In this document: piece after piece, positions 37,560 to 50,200 of the stretch | How positions within the stretch are numbered: the stretch's first letter is position 1 | Layout of the letters: each line of letters begins with the position of its first letter | Source: Notospermus geniculatus | Taxonomy: Eukaryota; Nemertea; Pilidiophora; Heteronemertea; Lineidae | NCBI GenBank assembly: GCA_002633025.1 | Contig: NMRB01001634.1 | Location: 85,514-149,513 of the forward strand | Reading direction: 5' to 3' | Length of the DNA stretch: 64,000 nucleotides | The notes under the pieces: model-generated | Seen by the model: the letters and a program-made list of their open reading frames with translations, nothing else | The model's database searches: none | Told to the model about the DNA's origin: nothing | Made by a program: the position numbers and the translations under genes

Positions 37560-38189
37560 AATAGAGTTGTCCTCTATTCACAACTGTTTGGAACTCCAGA
37601 CTGTCCGATTAAATATAGCACTACATATTAGGTAACAGGCTGGGTAATGTGTGCCAGGAATAGTGCCCATTTCATGGGTGTTATGCGAGTTTGATTGAGT
37701 GTCAGTTTTCTCTAGGTTTGTGGTCAAACCATTATTCAGGGTACGCATGCCAGTGATTTTGAAAAGGCTTAGGGCCGTATGCACAGAGCTTCCTTGAGTG
37801 TGAGGTCGACCTTTAGCTATTGTTTGCAAGGCAGAATACAAAAGATTAAGGTCGACCTTACACTTGAGGAAGCTCTGTGCATACGGCCCTTAGGCCCTTT
37901 TGAAAAAAGTTTCTCAGTTTGTCCATACTGTCACTCCAACAGTTCAGCTATTGTGTGGAGCCAGACTGTTGTTGAAGTGACCTTTTCCAAATCAATGGCA
38001 TGCATACCCTAAATAATGGTGTGACCACAAACCTATGTAGAAAACTGACACAAATCAAACTCACATAACACCTATGAAATGGGCACTATTCCTGGCACAC
38101 ATTACCCAGCCTGTTACCTAATATGTAGTGCTCTATTTCGTCGGACTGTCTGGAGCTCCAAACAGTTGTGAATAGAGGACAACTCTATT
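37560..38189. mobile_element. Foldback element with a nested MITE
   Basis: Arms of about 200 bp (37560-37769 and about 37980-38189) are inverted: AATAGAGTTGTCCTCTATTC at the left end and its complement at the right, continuing through GTAACAGGCTGGGTAATGTG and AATAGTGCCCATTTCATGGG. The centre holds a second inverted-repeat element (37771-37890). Confidence 0.88.
37771..37890. repeat. 120-bp MITE nested in the foldback element
   Basis: Ends GGGCCGTATGCACAGAGCTT and its complement are near perfect over about 44 bp, with GGTCGACCTT in the arms. TTA flanks both ends (GCTTA before, TTAGG after), suggesting a 3-bp PIF/Harbinger-like duplication. Confidence 0.8.
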
Positions 38190-38359
38190 TGATATAATTT
38201 AACTGATACAGTAATAAAGAGAACGTATGTTAAGTCCTAAAATCCTTTCGTTTTCGATCGCATTAGAGCCGAAGCGGTGTCCTAATTTCAGAGTTTCATA
38301 TCCATATATGGAAAATAAGCAAGTGTAGTTTGCAGACCAATCCCACGCTCCCGGAGACA

Positions 38360-38403
<44 letters not shown>
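38360..38403. repeat. (AAT)n microsatellite
   Basis: About 14 uninterrupted AAT/ATA units. It accounts for the poly-Asn start of a 163-codon frame here, which is not a gene. Confidence 0.95.
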
Positions 38404-38405
<2 letters not shown>

Positions 38406-38820
38406 CGGTATTTATATGGCGCAGTTTATATATATATCACTGCGCCTTACAGAAAATTAAAAAGAAAAAAAAACGAATGACGAAGATAAACACATTGATT
38501 AAAAACCAAAAAGGAGGCGGACTAACACCCATAAAAGGATCTAAACAGATGCGTCTTCAGACTCGCTTTAAAGGCCGACAGAGAGCTGGCAGATCAAATG
38601 GCCAGAGGGAGACCGTTCCACAACCTCCTCTACGGGAAAAACTGTTAACAGTGAAAAAAGGAATAAAATTAAAGTATGCGCACTGTTTGTTTTTCTTCTG
38701 CCATTTATCTTTAGCTACATTAGTAAAAAAGAACATTTTTCTCATTTTAGTGCAATTGCCAATGCCATTGCCATTGCCAGGTTTTGAACCAACCCCAAAT
38801 GTATCGTCGGTATACTTGTA
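38404..38820. repeat. SINE-like dispersed repeat
   Basis: TATTTATATGGCGCAG followed by ACTGCGCCTTACAG, then GATGCGTCTTCAGAC and GAGACCGTTCCACAACC, a pattern familiar from dispersed repeats in many invertebrate genomes (assigned from memory). The end carries CCATTGCCATTGCCAGG, inverted relative to 35370-35410. Confidence 0.4.
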
Positions 38821-39316
38821 ATTTTCCATGATTTTAATGTCTGAACTGGCCCAATGCGAAGACGCCATCTTAATTTGAAAGGGGCTGGAAACTTAAGACA
38901 GGGTTTGTCAAAATGGGCCAATTTCGGAAACTACTTGACCGATTTTCCTGAAACTCGCAAGGTTAACTGACACAGCCCGGTAAGGCATAGGCCTAGGCCG
39001 TATTTCAGTGGATTCCGGTCTTCTTATGAACCAATTGTTGTGTACGGTGGTGGCAGTTCTCCAGCCCAGTGGTGGTGTGGGCAGTGTTGGTGTTGCATAA
39101 TCAGCATCATCAATCATTATCAATCATCGTATGGCCAAAGGTAGTCCTGTTCAGCTGCTGTTGGCTAATATTAACTGTATTTCTTGACATTATACATGTT
39201 ATACATAGTAATTGCAGGTGCGATGGGTGTGAATGTTGCAGTATAACGAATAGTAAAATGTCTTGGAAATGGTGGTAGATAATGAATAATTCATTTTATT
39301 CAGGCATAGCAGAGCC

Positions 39317-42300
39317 ATGCGGCGATCACGATCAACAGATGCATTGGGAAGCGGTGGAGGTCGTCCATCATTGGCTTTACGGGTCAAAAGTAATCTCCCC
39401 GTCAGCAATAACCAAATGAGCAGCTCAAGATCATCTTCAGGCGGACGTTTCAGCACTGGACAAGGTTCCTCTAGCAATTCACGGTCATCTTCTGCTGGGC
39501 GTTCAAGTGGAATTGGAATCAACCAGAAAAATCAGCACAGGTCCTCTTATGGCCAGCATGGAATTATTGGAGGGAAGCAAAGGTGGGTTGTTGATTTTAT
39601 TTAACCAAAATGTTTGAAGTTTTGAAGATGTGCAAATTTTATCTTTAGAATTTTTTTGCTCGTTTTTCAGGGGCTCTGGATATGGCAGAACATTTGGTAA
39701 TGACCCAATGAAAGACCCGCGCCCCTTGTTTGATCGGTCATCAAGATACAAAGATCAGTGTATCAAGAACCTCATAGATGTAAGTTGTCACTTTTTGACA
39801 GTATCCCAAAGTTTTGTAGATAGAAGGCAAAGGTCATCATCAGTTTGGGGGTACTTTTGAATCATATCATTTCGCTATAACACAGAGAGCTGAGAAATTA
39901 TTTTTTGTCTGCATCAATCATGCATGGTGTTCCTGGAGGCCGTCATATTTTATTCTTCCTGTATATGCATGTTGTAGTTCAATGTATTCATTGTCCTTTT
40001 TCAGTTTCTGATGTTGAAGCATTATCCGCACAAGATATCTGTCCGAATTCTTCATTCCCCATCTACAAAGGAGGTGATCCATATTTTTGAGGTGCGTGAA
40101 ACATTAGAGCATTTCATGTCGTGAACTCAAGTATTTTCGTGAACAATGCTAGAAAGATTTTCGTCAACATGGAAAATTTTAATGAAAAAGCTACCGGTAC
40201 ATTTACCACCCAGCACCAAAGCCATGTCTGGTCACATCCCTGCATAAACATGTTTTTTCAAAATGATGCATTGACATTCAATTCTTCTTGATCCATTTCA
40301 GTTCCTGTACGCATTCATCCAGCCTGGCTATACCATGGGGACGAAGAAACATGAAGAGGAGATCCCAAAAATAATGAAGTCAATTGAATATCCCTTTAAT
40401 CTGAACAAGAACATGATGTTCACAATCGGAGCGCCTCACACCTGGCCTCATATCTTGGGAGCTTTAGTTTGGCTGATGGAGTTTATTGAGGTAAGACAGA
40501 GGCAGATACTCAATACCTAGCTGCTTTTCATAGTCCTGTTGAAATGATAATTGATCGATAGCAGGAGGTAATAATGTAGGAGGACCCTACTCCTGAAGTA
40601 GGCTCTCAGCACTCAAAACGAGTTTTTGAAATAAATATACTATATTTTGCATTGCAGTGTTTTTCATCATCAATTTAACTGATTTTAACATCATTAGGAC
40701 CAACATTCCGTGAATGTTTACTCACGGGATGGCGACAAACGATGATTTTGTGCGTAGGAACAGGCTGTTATATACATTAAGACCATGGGTGGTCACGCTC
40801 AGAAACAGGAAGAGCCTGTTGCGCATGACTGGATTTTCCTTCATTTTCAATCGTGTCCCCAGGAATCTGGCGAGGCATCACGTGACTTGTCGTCAAGGGC
40901 CGCCGTTTGATTCTCGATTCAAAGATCGAGTGGGGTGTACACACCATGACACGCACAACAAGCCAACAAATAACTTACGTCTGTCTGTTATTAATCAACA
41001 GCGGCTGGAATAAGTGTGAAAACCCAGGAGAAAACAAAGCGAATCATCCATACGGCCTGCTGTGTGTAGAAGAGTGCACCGGCCGGCAACGACGTCAAAA
41101 CATCACCGCATGACCATGCGTGACGTTATGACGTCGGCACTTGCAGTGTTGACGCTGCATGCTCTTGCGTTGCTAAGTCCAGGAAACGACATCATTCCCA
41201 ACAAATGAATGTTCCACCTAGAACCAAGGTTGTTTTTCCCAGAAATCAGTGCGCATTCACCGATCTGAGCATGACCAAAACGGCCGAAATCGGTCTTAAA
41301 ACACCATCACGCGAAAATGAGATAACCAGACACAGAAATATGTAAATTATGGTAAAACCAACGTTACTGGTCGGTAAAGTAGACATTCAACATTCACCAG
41401 GCGAAATTTGGGTTAAAAAAAATGAAAATTGCCGTAGTTATTCATGATTTTATGCGCCTAGCCTTTCCTACTTGAATATGGAGTAGGGTCCTCCTAGATT
41501 ATTACCTCCTGTCGATAGACATATTTTACCTGTTTCAGGGCTCCAGCTATAGCAAAAATAATTGTAGCCAAAATCATGTCTGGGGCAAATAATGATGTCA
41601 ATAATGATCAAAATGACCAGAATTCTTGATAAAAAAAGAAGACAAATTGTAGCCAATGACCATTTTATCAGAGCCAATTCGATTTTATTTTCTTAATTCA
41701 ATGGCTGCTGGCAGTGGTATCAGGAACCCTGTGTTTTCTTCCTGCAAAAAATGCCCTCTTGATAAGGTATTCCCAGGCACTTGGGAACAGAGACCAAGTG
41801 GGGCTTTTTACATGGTAAATCCTGTCATTTTCATTTCAGAGTGCTTTGTATACTAACATAGAGAATCTTCTCTTCCCACATGATGTTGACGATTTTGAAC
41901 AAGAACCAGAAAGTCTTGTAAGGATTTTACTCTCAAATTCCCGTGCCGCATGATCTGTTTTGATTGTCCGTCATTAGAAATTCATGTACCGTCCGTAATA
42001 CATGTATCTCTGGTCAGAATTACAGAACAATGCTAAAATGTGTACAGCAGTGGCCCTGGGACAACTTACTCCGGCTTTTATTATCGATGACAATTTTAAC
42101 AACATGCCTAATGCCTTTCAGATCTTGTTTAACTATTACGCCAAGTCCTACAACATGTATATGGCTGGTGCTGACACATTCACAGAAGTAGAAGAAGACC
42201 TTATCAACAGTTTGAGTAAGTCCAAAAAACTATCTTTCCTTCCATCCCTGTTCTGATTACTGTGTACAGTTGATCAACGCCTATGTTTACCCATTCCTAC

Positions 42301-45300
42301 AGTTACCGCTAACCTTCTCCAAAGACTTGCCGCGTAATGTCCCTTGTCTTTAATTCTTCTAGAGATGAGATATGCTGGTTGCGGTGGATCGGTTGAGCAG
42401 TTGGCAGAAACTAACCGGAGGTTGATGGCAGAATTAGATGAACTACAGAAGGAACCTGTAAGTTAGGCACATCAAATTGGGCATAGTTTTAGTTACCAGT
42501 AAACCCAAGATGGGGTGGTTTCGACCGCTTGTATCTAAAAAATCAGTTTACTGTTTCTACTTCACAACTAGCTGACAGAAATTGCAGTCTTTCCTCTGAT
42601 GATTGAACCAGGGTTTGTACGCATCCTGGAAAACCTGGAATGTCATGGAATTTTGAGTTAACAAAATCCAGGCCTGGAAATCCTTGAAAAACAGCGAAAT
42701 TACCAAGATGTCCTGGAATTGTCATGGAAAATCGAGTCCCTTTCAAAAAAGAAAACAAAATCATCAAAATAAAGACATCTGTGCATTAATTTGGCGGTGA
42801 GTCGGTTTGTGCTTTCCATGCCGCAGAGTGTCCTGGGATTTTGCCATTCCTGCCCTGGAAAGTCCTGGAAATGTCATGGAAATTTGAGAGGAGGTGTACA
42901 AACCCTGTTGAACTTGCATCATTTCGTGTTTTCCCTTTTACAGGATCGCTTAGCCAGTGTCCAGGAATATCATTACAACATTTCAAAAGACAAGGTCAGA
43001 TTCAAGGAATACCTTGAAAAAATGGAGGCGCTGAAGACAAATCTTGTGAAGAAACTGGCTGAAACTGATGAGGAGTTGAACAATGTTGGTAAGTGCTCGT
43101 ATGTAAGGATCTCCTCAGGTGTTCAGGATGGGGTACTAAATGCCAACTTATGTCTTTCAACCCGCCGTCTCTATATACATGATATAGGGGGTCACATAAA
43201 TACAGTACAATGTATGTAATGTCTCGGCAAAACCGCTATAGCGTGGTCATGGCACGGACTCTAGTCAGATATATTTCTCTATTGCAGAACTTGAAATTCA
43301 GCGACTTACAAAAGATGTAAAACACAAACGACACATCTTGGAGACCCAAAACATCTCTCAAATCGATGTACAGCGGATAAACCGAGGAAGTCAAGAACTG
43401 CGGCGTCAAAACGAAGCACTGCAGAGGGAGATAAGTGAAAATGAAAAACAGATCTGGACGTTTGAGATGGGCATGAGCAAAAGATTGGAAAAGGTATTAA
43501 AGGAAACTGGTAACTTTGTCTTGGTACAATGAATGATATTATCACATCACAGGGTTTTCCGCTTGCTGTGTTAATATTTCATGAATTCCAAAACTGCTTT
43601 CACAAGATTTTTGCCGTATTTTGAATGCTGCATCATTTCCAAGTGAACTGCAAATATGTGGAGGAAATGACACGTTTACTTGTATTTCTTGTGTAATTTC
43701 TCTTTAGATGGATGAGCGGTGCCAAAATTATGGACAACTCCTGCTGAAGTTGAAAATGAACCTACCTGCCGATGCCTACATCAGTACGGATGATTTGAAG
43801 TGTGATGCTCGGAGTGAAAATCTCAACATTCTTAAGGTATTTCATGTCAAATGCTCACTCGATCTTTCACATAGATGGGGTCAACAGTTCCTATGCCTTT
43901 AAAATCCTGCTTGAAGTGAGCAGTCTTCAAGTCTTTTCTGAAGCTGTGGTTTCTTCCTTAGAAGGCCTACTCTGAATATTCCAGTCAACAGTTGGCTGAC
44001 AGGAAAGATTGCATAGGAAAATTGAACTCTTCATTTGTTTTGCAGGAGAGACTTATGCGCAGCAATGAAATTGCGCAAACGAAATACCACGAGACGTTGG
44101 CTCATCTTCACCATGAAATGGAACTTCTTGAACAGGTTTGTATGGATGTGGACATAAATTTAGCTTGAATATTAATTTTGCACAAAATTCGCAGATTACA
44201 GCTAGCTCATAATGTTTTTTCACCAAAACGTAAGCCAGGTTAGACGTGGGTTACATGTAGGCAAATAATAATTTCCTAAGCCTTGAAAACATTACAGGTG
44301 AAGGAGGCCGAGGAAGAGAAGTTGACCTCCCAAGAAAGTTTGGAAAGGAGATTAGAATCTATGAACAATGAACTGGATGTCAAAAATAAGGTGAGGTTTT
44401 CTGACCCTGAGGTAAAGACATAGAGCCAAGTATCAGACAGGCAGTAGAAGTATGGAATGTTTCCTCCACCAGTACAGAGCTGGACAATCTAATGGACAGT
44501 TGTTCCTATCATCCATCAGTATGCATTTGGGAAAAGGCAAAGTGGGTTGTCTTTTCTCTTAGTAAATCCTGCAGAAATAGTTTTTCCTCTACCACTATCG
44601 TGATGCGACAGACTGACAGACAACTGTAGATGTGGTCGGTGATTCATCCAGGATGCATTAGAGAATAAACGCAGTGCACTGTCTTTCCACAACATCAAGA
44701 ACTTGAAAAAAGTCAAATCAGAACTTTATCTATTTCTCTACTCTAGGCAATGGTTAAAGAAGAGAATCAACCTCGGATGGAAATGAATAAAATACAGCAA
44801 AATATCAATGAAATAAGAGAGGAGTTGATCTGCAGTAGTTCAAGTGAAGTCGCTGATAAACTTGCTGCGTGCCAAAAGAAGTACGCCTTTTTTCCCTATC
44901 ATTCTGTTCATTCGGTTTCTCTTGCACTTTCTTGTATTTTTGTTTCTGGTGTTTTGTCTGTCACTTCAGTTCATGAATTCATCAGGGTACAAAAAATCTA
45001 TGTTACATTTTGGCTCCTGTGCAACAACAATTAGTTCTCTTGCATCAGACACTTGACGAACTCAATTTGTTGGCAATGTGAGCCAACAAGGATACCAAAT
45101 GTGTGACGAACTACTGCTGTATTTTGCCTGCCTCTAAAACTTTGACCATTATTTTTATCTGGGCTCCAGGACTGAGAAGCAGATCGAAGAAGCAAGGCAA
45201 GAAAAGAATGAATGGACCAGATTCATGGAAGAGGTCATAGATCTGGTGATTGAACACAAGCAGTTCCTCATTGTAAGTACCGTATTGTAGATCACCTATG

Positions 45301-45850
45301 GGATGTACCAACTCTAAAGTTGAGGACTTTTTCAGTATTCTCAAAATGCCTTGCTCAAACCACTGAGGGTTAGCCCACTTTACAGAATTCAAGTGTTTTC
45401 TGGGCATGTTTGTCCTGTTTGAACTACTTGGAGTATCATTTGGAGACAGGACCTGTAAAGACATATCCCAAAATTGGATTACTCTGACATCTCCCTAACT
45501 TTATGATGTTATGTTAATTGAATCATTAACATTTTGATGTTGGGCCAAGGTCATGAACCTGTGTAAAATCTAATTAAAGGGTAAATGATAGACGCACATT
45601 TAATTATAGAGTTATAGATGGTGCCTCTTACAATGGGCTGTGCAGTGCAAGTGCCGATGCAGCACAGCGGTTAGTGTAGAAAGGTGGACTGTTGACGTGT
45701 GAATTATCAACCTCCTTTCATATTCTTCCATTCCAGAAAACTTTTCAGGATTTGAAGGACGAGTTTGACACATTGCACGCCGAGTACAAGATGAAGTATG
45801 AACAAGATATGTCAGCGCTGAATAACAATACTGCGAAATGTGAGAAGTGA
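39317..45850 (+). CDS. NDC80: Kinetochore protein NDC80 (HEC1)
   Basis: Outer-kinetochore subunit that binds microtubules and dimerises with NUF2. Fifteen coding exons splice in phase to 643 aa (human 642): 39317-39582, 39671-39779, 40005-40091, 40302-40490, 41840-41917, 42122-42215, 42363-42457, 42944-43088, 43288-43493, 43708-43836, 44046-44135, 44298-44390, 44747-44880, 45170-45272, 45737-45850. Residues 1-90 are a basic Ser/Gly tail starting MRRSRSTDALGSG, with Aurora-B-type RRS sites. Residues about 105-217 are the calponin-homology head: KDPRPLFDRSSRYKDQCIKN, YPFNLNKNMMFTIGAPHTWP and LGALVWLMEFIE. Then FNYYAKSYNMYMAGADTF and coiled coil to the end. ATG 39317 lies 13 bases after a 5' UTR acceptor (CAG at 39301-39303). 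Introns 4 and 7 hold transposons. Confidence 0.97.
40562..41511. mobile_element. DNA transposon with 7-bp target duplication in NDC80 intron 4
   Basis: 950 bp, beginning CAGGAGGTAATAATGTAGGA and ending with the inverse TCCTAGATTATTACCTCCTG. About 33 bp of terminal inverted repeat includes GGAGGACCCTACTCC. TCGATAG is repeated at 40555-40561 and 41512-41518. Internal frames are short and unrecognised, so it is probably non-autonomous. The superfamily is not assigned: 7 bp is unusual for hAT (8), Mutator (8-11) or PIF (3). Confidence 0.92.
42609..42907. mobile_element. DNA transposon with 6-bp target duplication in NDC80 intron 7
   Basis: 299 bp. Begins CAGGGTTTGTACGCATCCTG and ends GTGTACAAACCCTG. 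TTGAAC is repeated at 42603-42608 and 42908-42913. The interior repeats CCTGGAAA and TGTCATGGAA words. A family with such CAGGGTT.GTAC ends and TCATGGAAA interiors is widespread in aquatic animals. Confidence 0.85.
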
Positions 45851-46181
45851 GGTTGTTTGTGTGAAGGTCTGTTTGGAGGAAGGTGTTGAAGGATGTCACT
45901 TGTCCCTGGTTGGCACTTTCCTGAGAAAAACGGATTTGTGTTGATCACCAGAAGCCTTAACTCAACAGGCACTGGGAATTCATGTACCCGGGTAGTCAAA
46001 CCCATCTTTTAATTCCATGTAATTGTTCTGGCAGAACTTCATAACTTGAGTATTTACCTTTGTACATGGGTTAAAGAAGAGGTCGACTGACGTGTCGCTT
46101 TTTATAATATGCTCATAAAGTAAATCTTTGTGATGGCTTTTGTTGTGTACTGTCTTCTGCTGTATCAAGAATATATTCAGT

Positions 46182-46319
46182 AGGGAGGTTTAGATCAGTG
46201 ACTTATCACAGATCCTTATACGTACATGTATACGGTACACAAAATTTGTCCTCGTTGTACTGAATTCTATTTGTATACGTATAAGGATCCGTGATAAATT
46301 GCTGATCTCATCCTCCCTA
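46182..46319. mobile_element. MITE in the NDC80 3' region
   Basis: Starts TAGGGAGGTTTAGATCAG and ends CTGATCTCATCCTCCCTA. The arms also share ATCCTTATACGTA. TA on each side suggests a Tc1/mariner-type TA duplication. It would lie in the 3' UTR if the 46647 signal is used. Confidence 0.82.
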
Positions 46320-46646
46320 TTACTGTAATTGTACAGATCAACTCATTGTTAAACTCTTGTGCACATAATTTACCAGTGTGTATCTTTGTAAAGACTTTTT
46401 ATTTGTAAATACGGTGTATTATGATTTATTCACCATGTTAGTTCCTAAAATAGGAAATTTTCTTTTTGGAATTTGGTATTAAATTAACATTTTTTAAATT
46501 GCTTTGCACAAGTCATATTGATTTATACCCGGTAATTGAAAATTGTGAGTGTGTATAGCCTATGTTTAATACCCAGTGTTTTTCTTTTCTCCATATATTG
46601 TTTCCATTTGAAAACTGAACTCAAATTTTAACTTTTGTAAAATCAG

Positions 46647-46652
46647 AATAAA
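46647..46652 (+). terminator. Polyadenylation signal AATAAA for NDC80
   Basis: Canonical AATAAA about 800 bp after the NDC80 stop. A second at 46736-46741 is an alternative. Confidence 0.55.
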
Positions 46653-47147
46653 ACCTCCCTCATTCTTCCATTTTCTATGTTGTGAATACATGTATTTAGT
46701 TTTAAAATAGCAACCCAATGTACAGGTGTTGTGTAAATAAATTTGCCAAATGATACATCAACTTCATTTTTACTGTCTTTTCTTTTGTACATGTACATGT
46801 ATTTCTCTAGCCATATCACAGTACTTTAGAAAGTACAGTATATCATTGCCGATCCTATCAAGTAATGTCAAAAGCTGATATATTGACTAAAGTTACACTG
46901 AGCTGCAGGCTCCACTAGCAAATCACAGTCAGACTGGTGTAGATGGAGTGGTTGTCGGAGGCAGTAAATGTCCCCAGCTCAAAAGCAATGCAAGCCTTTT
47001 CAAAAAATGCATAAGGGTTATCAAACCATTTCATGTGGGATGCTTAAGTCATGAACCTCATTCAATAAAGCCCTAATCACGCGAATATTTATAATTTTAC
47101 TTGTAAGTGGGAAGCCTACGAAAAATGAGGGGTTTACAGTAATTCTC

Positions 47148-47225
47148 TTGCGCAATGCTCCCGCACTGCAAGCACAATAGGGAAAAATTTGCCTTGCGCA
47201 AGACTATACAGACCACTACTTCCGG
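47148..47225 (+). promoter_or_regulatory. Proximal promoter motifs of CDC37
   Basis: Two perfect palindromes TTGCGCAA (47148-47155 and 47194-47201) and an ETS-type ACTTCCGG (47218-47225) lie in the 85 bp before the CDC37 ATG. ETS sites close to the start are usual for TATA-less housekeeping promoters. If the ETS site marks the start site, the 5' UTR is very short. Confidence 0.4.
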
Positions 47226-47229
47226 CATT

Positions 47230-50200
47230 ATGTCGCGTTTGGACTACAGCAAGTGGGATAATATTGAGGTATTTACCCATACCTATTGCTTTATCTGGCC
47301 CAATATTGTGTCACTTTGTTGAGCTGTACTTAAACTTTCGTAAAATGTTGATATTCGTATTTGAAGCGTCGATTCACAGAGTTTTGCCTCTGTTTTCCGA
47401 CCCCGAATTTTGTTGTGTAGTGTGCATGTGCACATGTCAGAATGCATGCATGCATGCATGCATGCATGATGTACGCACTTCTGGATCTTTCCATCACTCC
47501 ATCAGACATGTCAGATCTGTCATGAAAGGGCCCATCATTCATATAGGCCTAGGCCTAGGGGAGTTCTTTCTACATGTATTTCATGTCACTGATTTTAGCT
47601 TTGTGGTCATGAAGTCAGTACAGATACAGTCTCAAATCTTGCATTTAGCCTGTGAGGTACGGTAGCCTAGGCCTAGGCCTCCAAGTCAATAAACTGATAA
47701 AGGAATGAGATAGATTTTCATGGCTTTTTATTCAGGTATCTGATGATGAAGATGACACCCACCCCAATATCGACACCGGCAGCTTGTTTCGTTGGCGGCA
47801 CCAGGCCCGTCTTGATCGAATGGAAGAAAGGAAGAAGAAGAGGGAAGCTTTTGAGACCGGCTATCAGGAGTGAGTAGTTTAGAATGACTGGACAAAAAAG
47901 AAAAAAATGTAGCAAATCAATACTCTCCCTGAAAATGGCTGAAGTTGGAGAGGTGTCAGTCTTATAAATCATGATTGATGACTTAATTTCACCACAGAGA
48001 TAGATGTGGTCATTGGACTTGTTTTAAAATGCTTTGGTTTCCTTACTCATGCTGTTAGTGTTAATTTCTTTGTTTTTTGAGTGATATTCTTGTTTTTTAT
48101 CAGCATACATAGACATTCTTGCATTTGTTCTTATTGATGCATCTAACAATAAGTTCCATTGTAAAATGGGATTTAGAAATGAAAAGTTAATTCAGGTACA
48201 AAGGTATATTTGCATTTAACATATTGGTAACGTACTTGTCCTTCCAGTCATCAACAAAAATTGAATGCCATCAGGAAGAAGATTGCTGAGAGTACCGTGA
48301 GTATAAAAAAGCTCATCACTCACTAAATAAAATCTTTCAGTGAGAGTAAGCTCTTGGCGTTACCTGTATGTCCCACTATGTGTAAGGAAATGTTCTCATT
48401 AACAGGCTCCAAGTGAAGAACTCGAAAAATTGACGTTAGAGAAAAAAAATTTGGAGAAGCAAGAAGAGGAATGGAAGAAGAAGGAAGCTGAGTTAGAAAA
48501 AGAGGAGAGGGTGAGTGGATGGAGATAATCTGTTGCAAAGATGCTGCTTGATCATCTGTTGTGTCAATTTAAAAGAAGGTTGCATATGGGGTCTGCAGAA
48601 CAAAGTAATGGTGTCATGATCTCATAGCACATTTGGAGGTTATCATCATTGCTTCTACATCCTTTGTGTTCACAATCAAGGAACGATGTCAAACCCATTG
48701 AACAAATTTGCATGTATTTGTGGTCAAGACAAGGAACGTGGAATCTCCCCCGATTTTATTTAAGTCTGTCAAGGTATACAGCAAAATCAATCACGGAAAA
48801 CCCAAAATGACGCCGTCTCACATGTGAACTTGTTATATTACAGTTGGCTCCATTAAATGTCGATACTCTATGCCATGAAGGAAAGTCTAGGACTGTAAGT
48901 AAAGTATTCATGTTCATTGTTTCGGTGCTTTCTTCTATTTCCACCTTTTTACACTTGCATGCCAACACTTCATGCCAACTGCCAGAGGTGATTTCAGGCC
49001 ACTTCCTTTCTGTGATGATGGATTCTGTGCTTCTGATTTACATTCGTATGATGATGCTTTTATATAGTACCTCCCACTGTGATCGTCTCAAGGTGATTCA
49101 CATTATTACCCAAGCATCTCACGAAACCTTTCTAGGGAACTCGAGGAGTAGCCTGTTCAGCTCACCTGGGACCTTATTCACAAANNNNNNNNNNNNNNNN
49201 NNNNNNNNNNNNNNNNNNNNNCTGACAGTTGAGGTCAGGTAAAAACAATTTTGTTGTTTGTTTCAGATCATCAACAAGCAAAAAGAGTATAAGAAGGAAG
49301 ACCTCACTGATGAAGAAAGGGCAACTAAATTAGTGAGTACTTCATCCACAATAAGGAATCCACATGTGTTTTAATGCATTTTGATATCATAAAGACACAT
49401 GCTTGATAACAAAACTTTATTCAAATATTTTTCTGAAAAGAAATGTTCCTGAAGATCTGATTTCTTATGACATTGCAGTGGCACAACTGAAGTTTCTCAT
49501 CCTTTCAGCAAAGTTTTGTGGAAAAAAACAAGAAAAAAATAGAAAAATATGGCATGCTAAAGAAGTACGAGGACAGTCAAGAGTATTTGATGGCCAATTC
49601 TGATTTGACATGCGAAGAGACTGCAAATCAACTGGTCATATGGTGCATCAACTTAGAAATGGAGGGGGTATGTTGAAATATTCACAGTAGGCCCTAATAC
49701 ATGTACCGTACTTAAATTTTTTGCTAAAGATTTTAGGCAGAGCAACCCCGGGTGCAGAATACAACATTATTAGCTCTACAAGAAACAACACTGGGCAAAA
49801 TTAATGAACAGCAAGAGGAAACAGGAGGAGAGCCCAGAGAAAACATGCACTGTCAAAATGAGTCGTTCATGCTATCACATGAAAAGTGGGTGCGACTGTG
49901 GATTGAACCTGCACCCTCAGAGGTGACAGGCACTGGTGTTTCCGTTGCTCCATTCTGACAGCCAGGATCTGAAGTGCACAGAAGGAAGTGGGAGATTTTG
50001 CCATGATGTTCAAACCCGTGCCCTCCCAGACATGAGTTAAACACTATATCAATGTGGCACCTTACTCGACAGGTTCTCCTGCAATGCTTTCTTCTCTTCC
50101 CTACAGAAACATGACTTAATGTGTCACGTTGCCCACCAGGCCATCGTTATGCAGTTTATCCTACAGCTGGCTGAGACCATGAATCTTGATCCAAGACAGT

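Larger units (their letters stand above)
45851..47147. other. NDC80 3' UTR and intergenic to CDC37
   Basis: No further gene. Contains a TA-flanked MITE (46182-46319) and two AATAAA signals (46647-46652 and 46736-46741), the likely NDC80 transcript ends. Confidence 0.7.

Noticed and set aside
38330-38821. 163-codon frame beginning with poly-Asn
   Set aside because: It is made of an AAT microsatellite followed by a dispersed repeat; no splice sites or conserved protein.
41964-42121. Additional NDC80 exon with NYRTMLKCVQQWPW
   Set aside because: Not similar to NDC80. Joining 41917 to 42122 is in phase and matches the human protein order.
47189-47665. 158-codon plus-strand frame overlapping CDC37 exon 1
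   Set aside because: Wrong frame relative to the CDC37 ATG and runs through intron 1 and the ATGC microsatellite.
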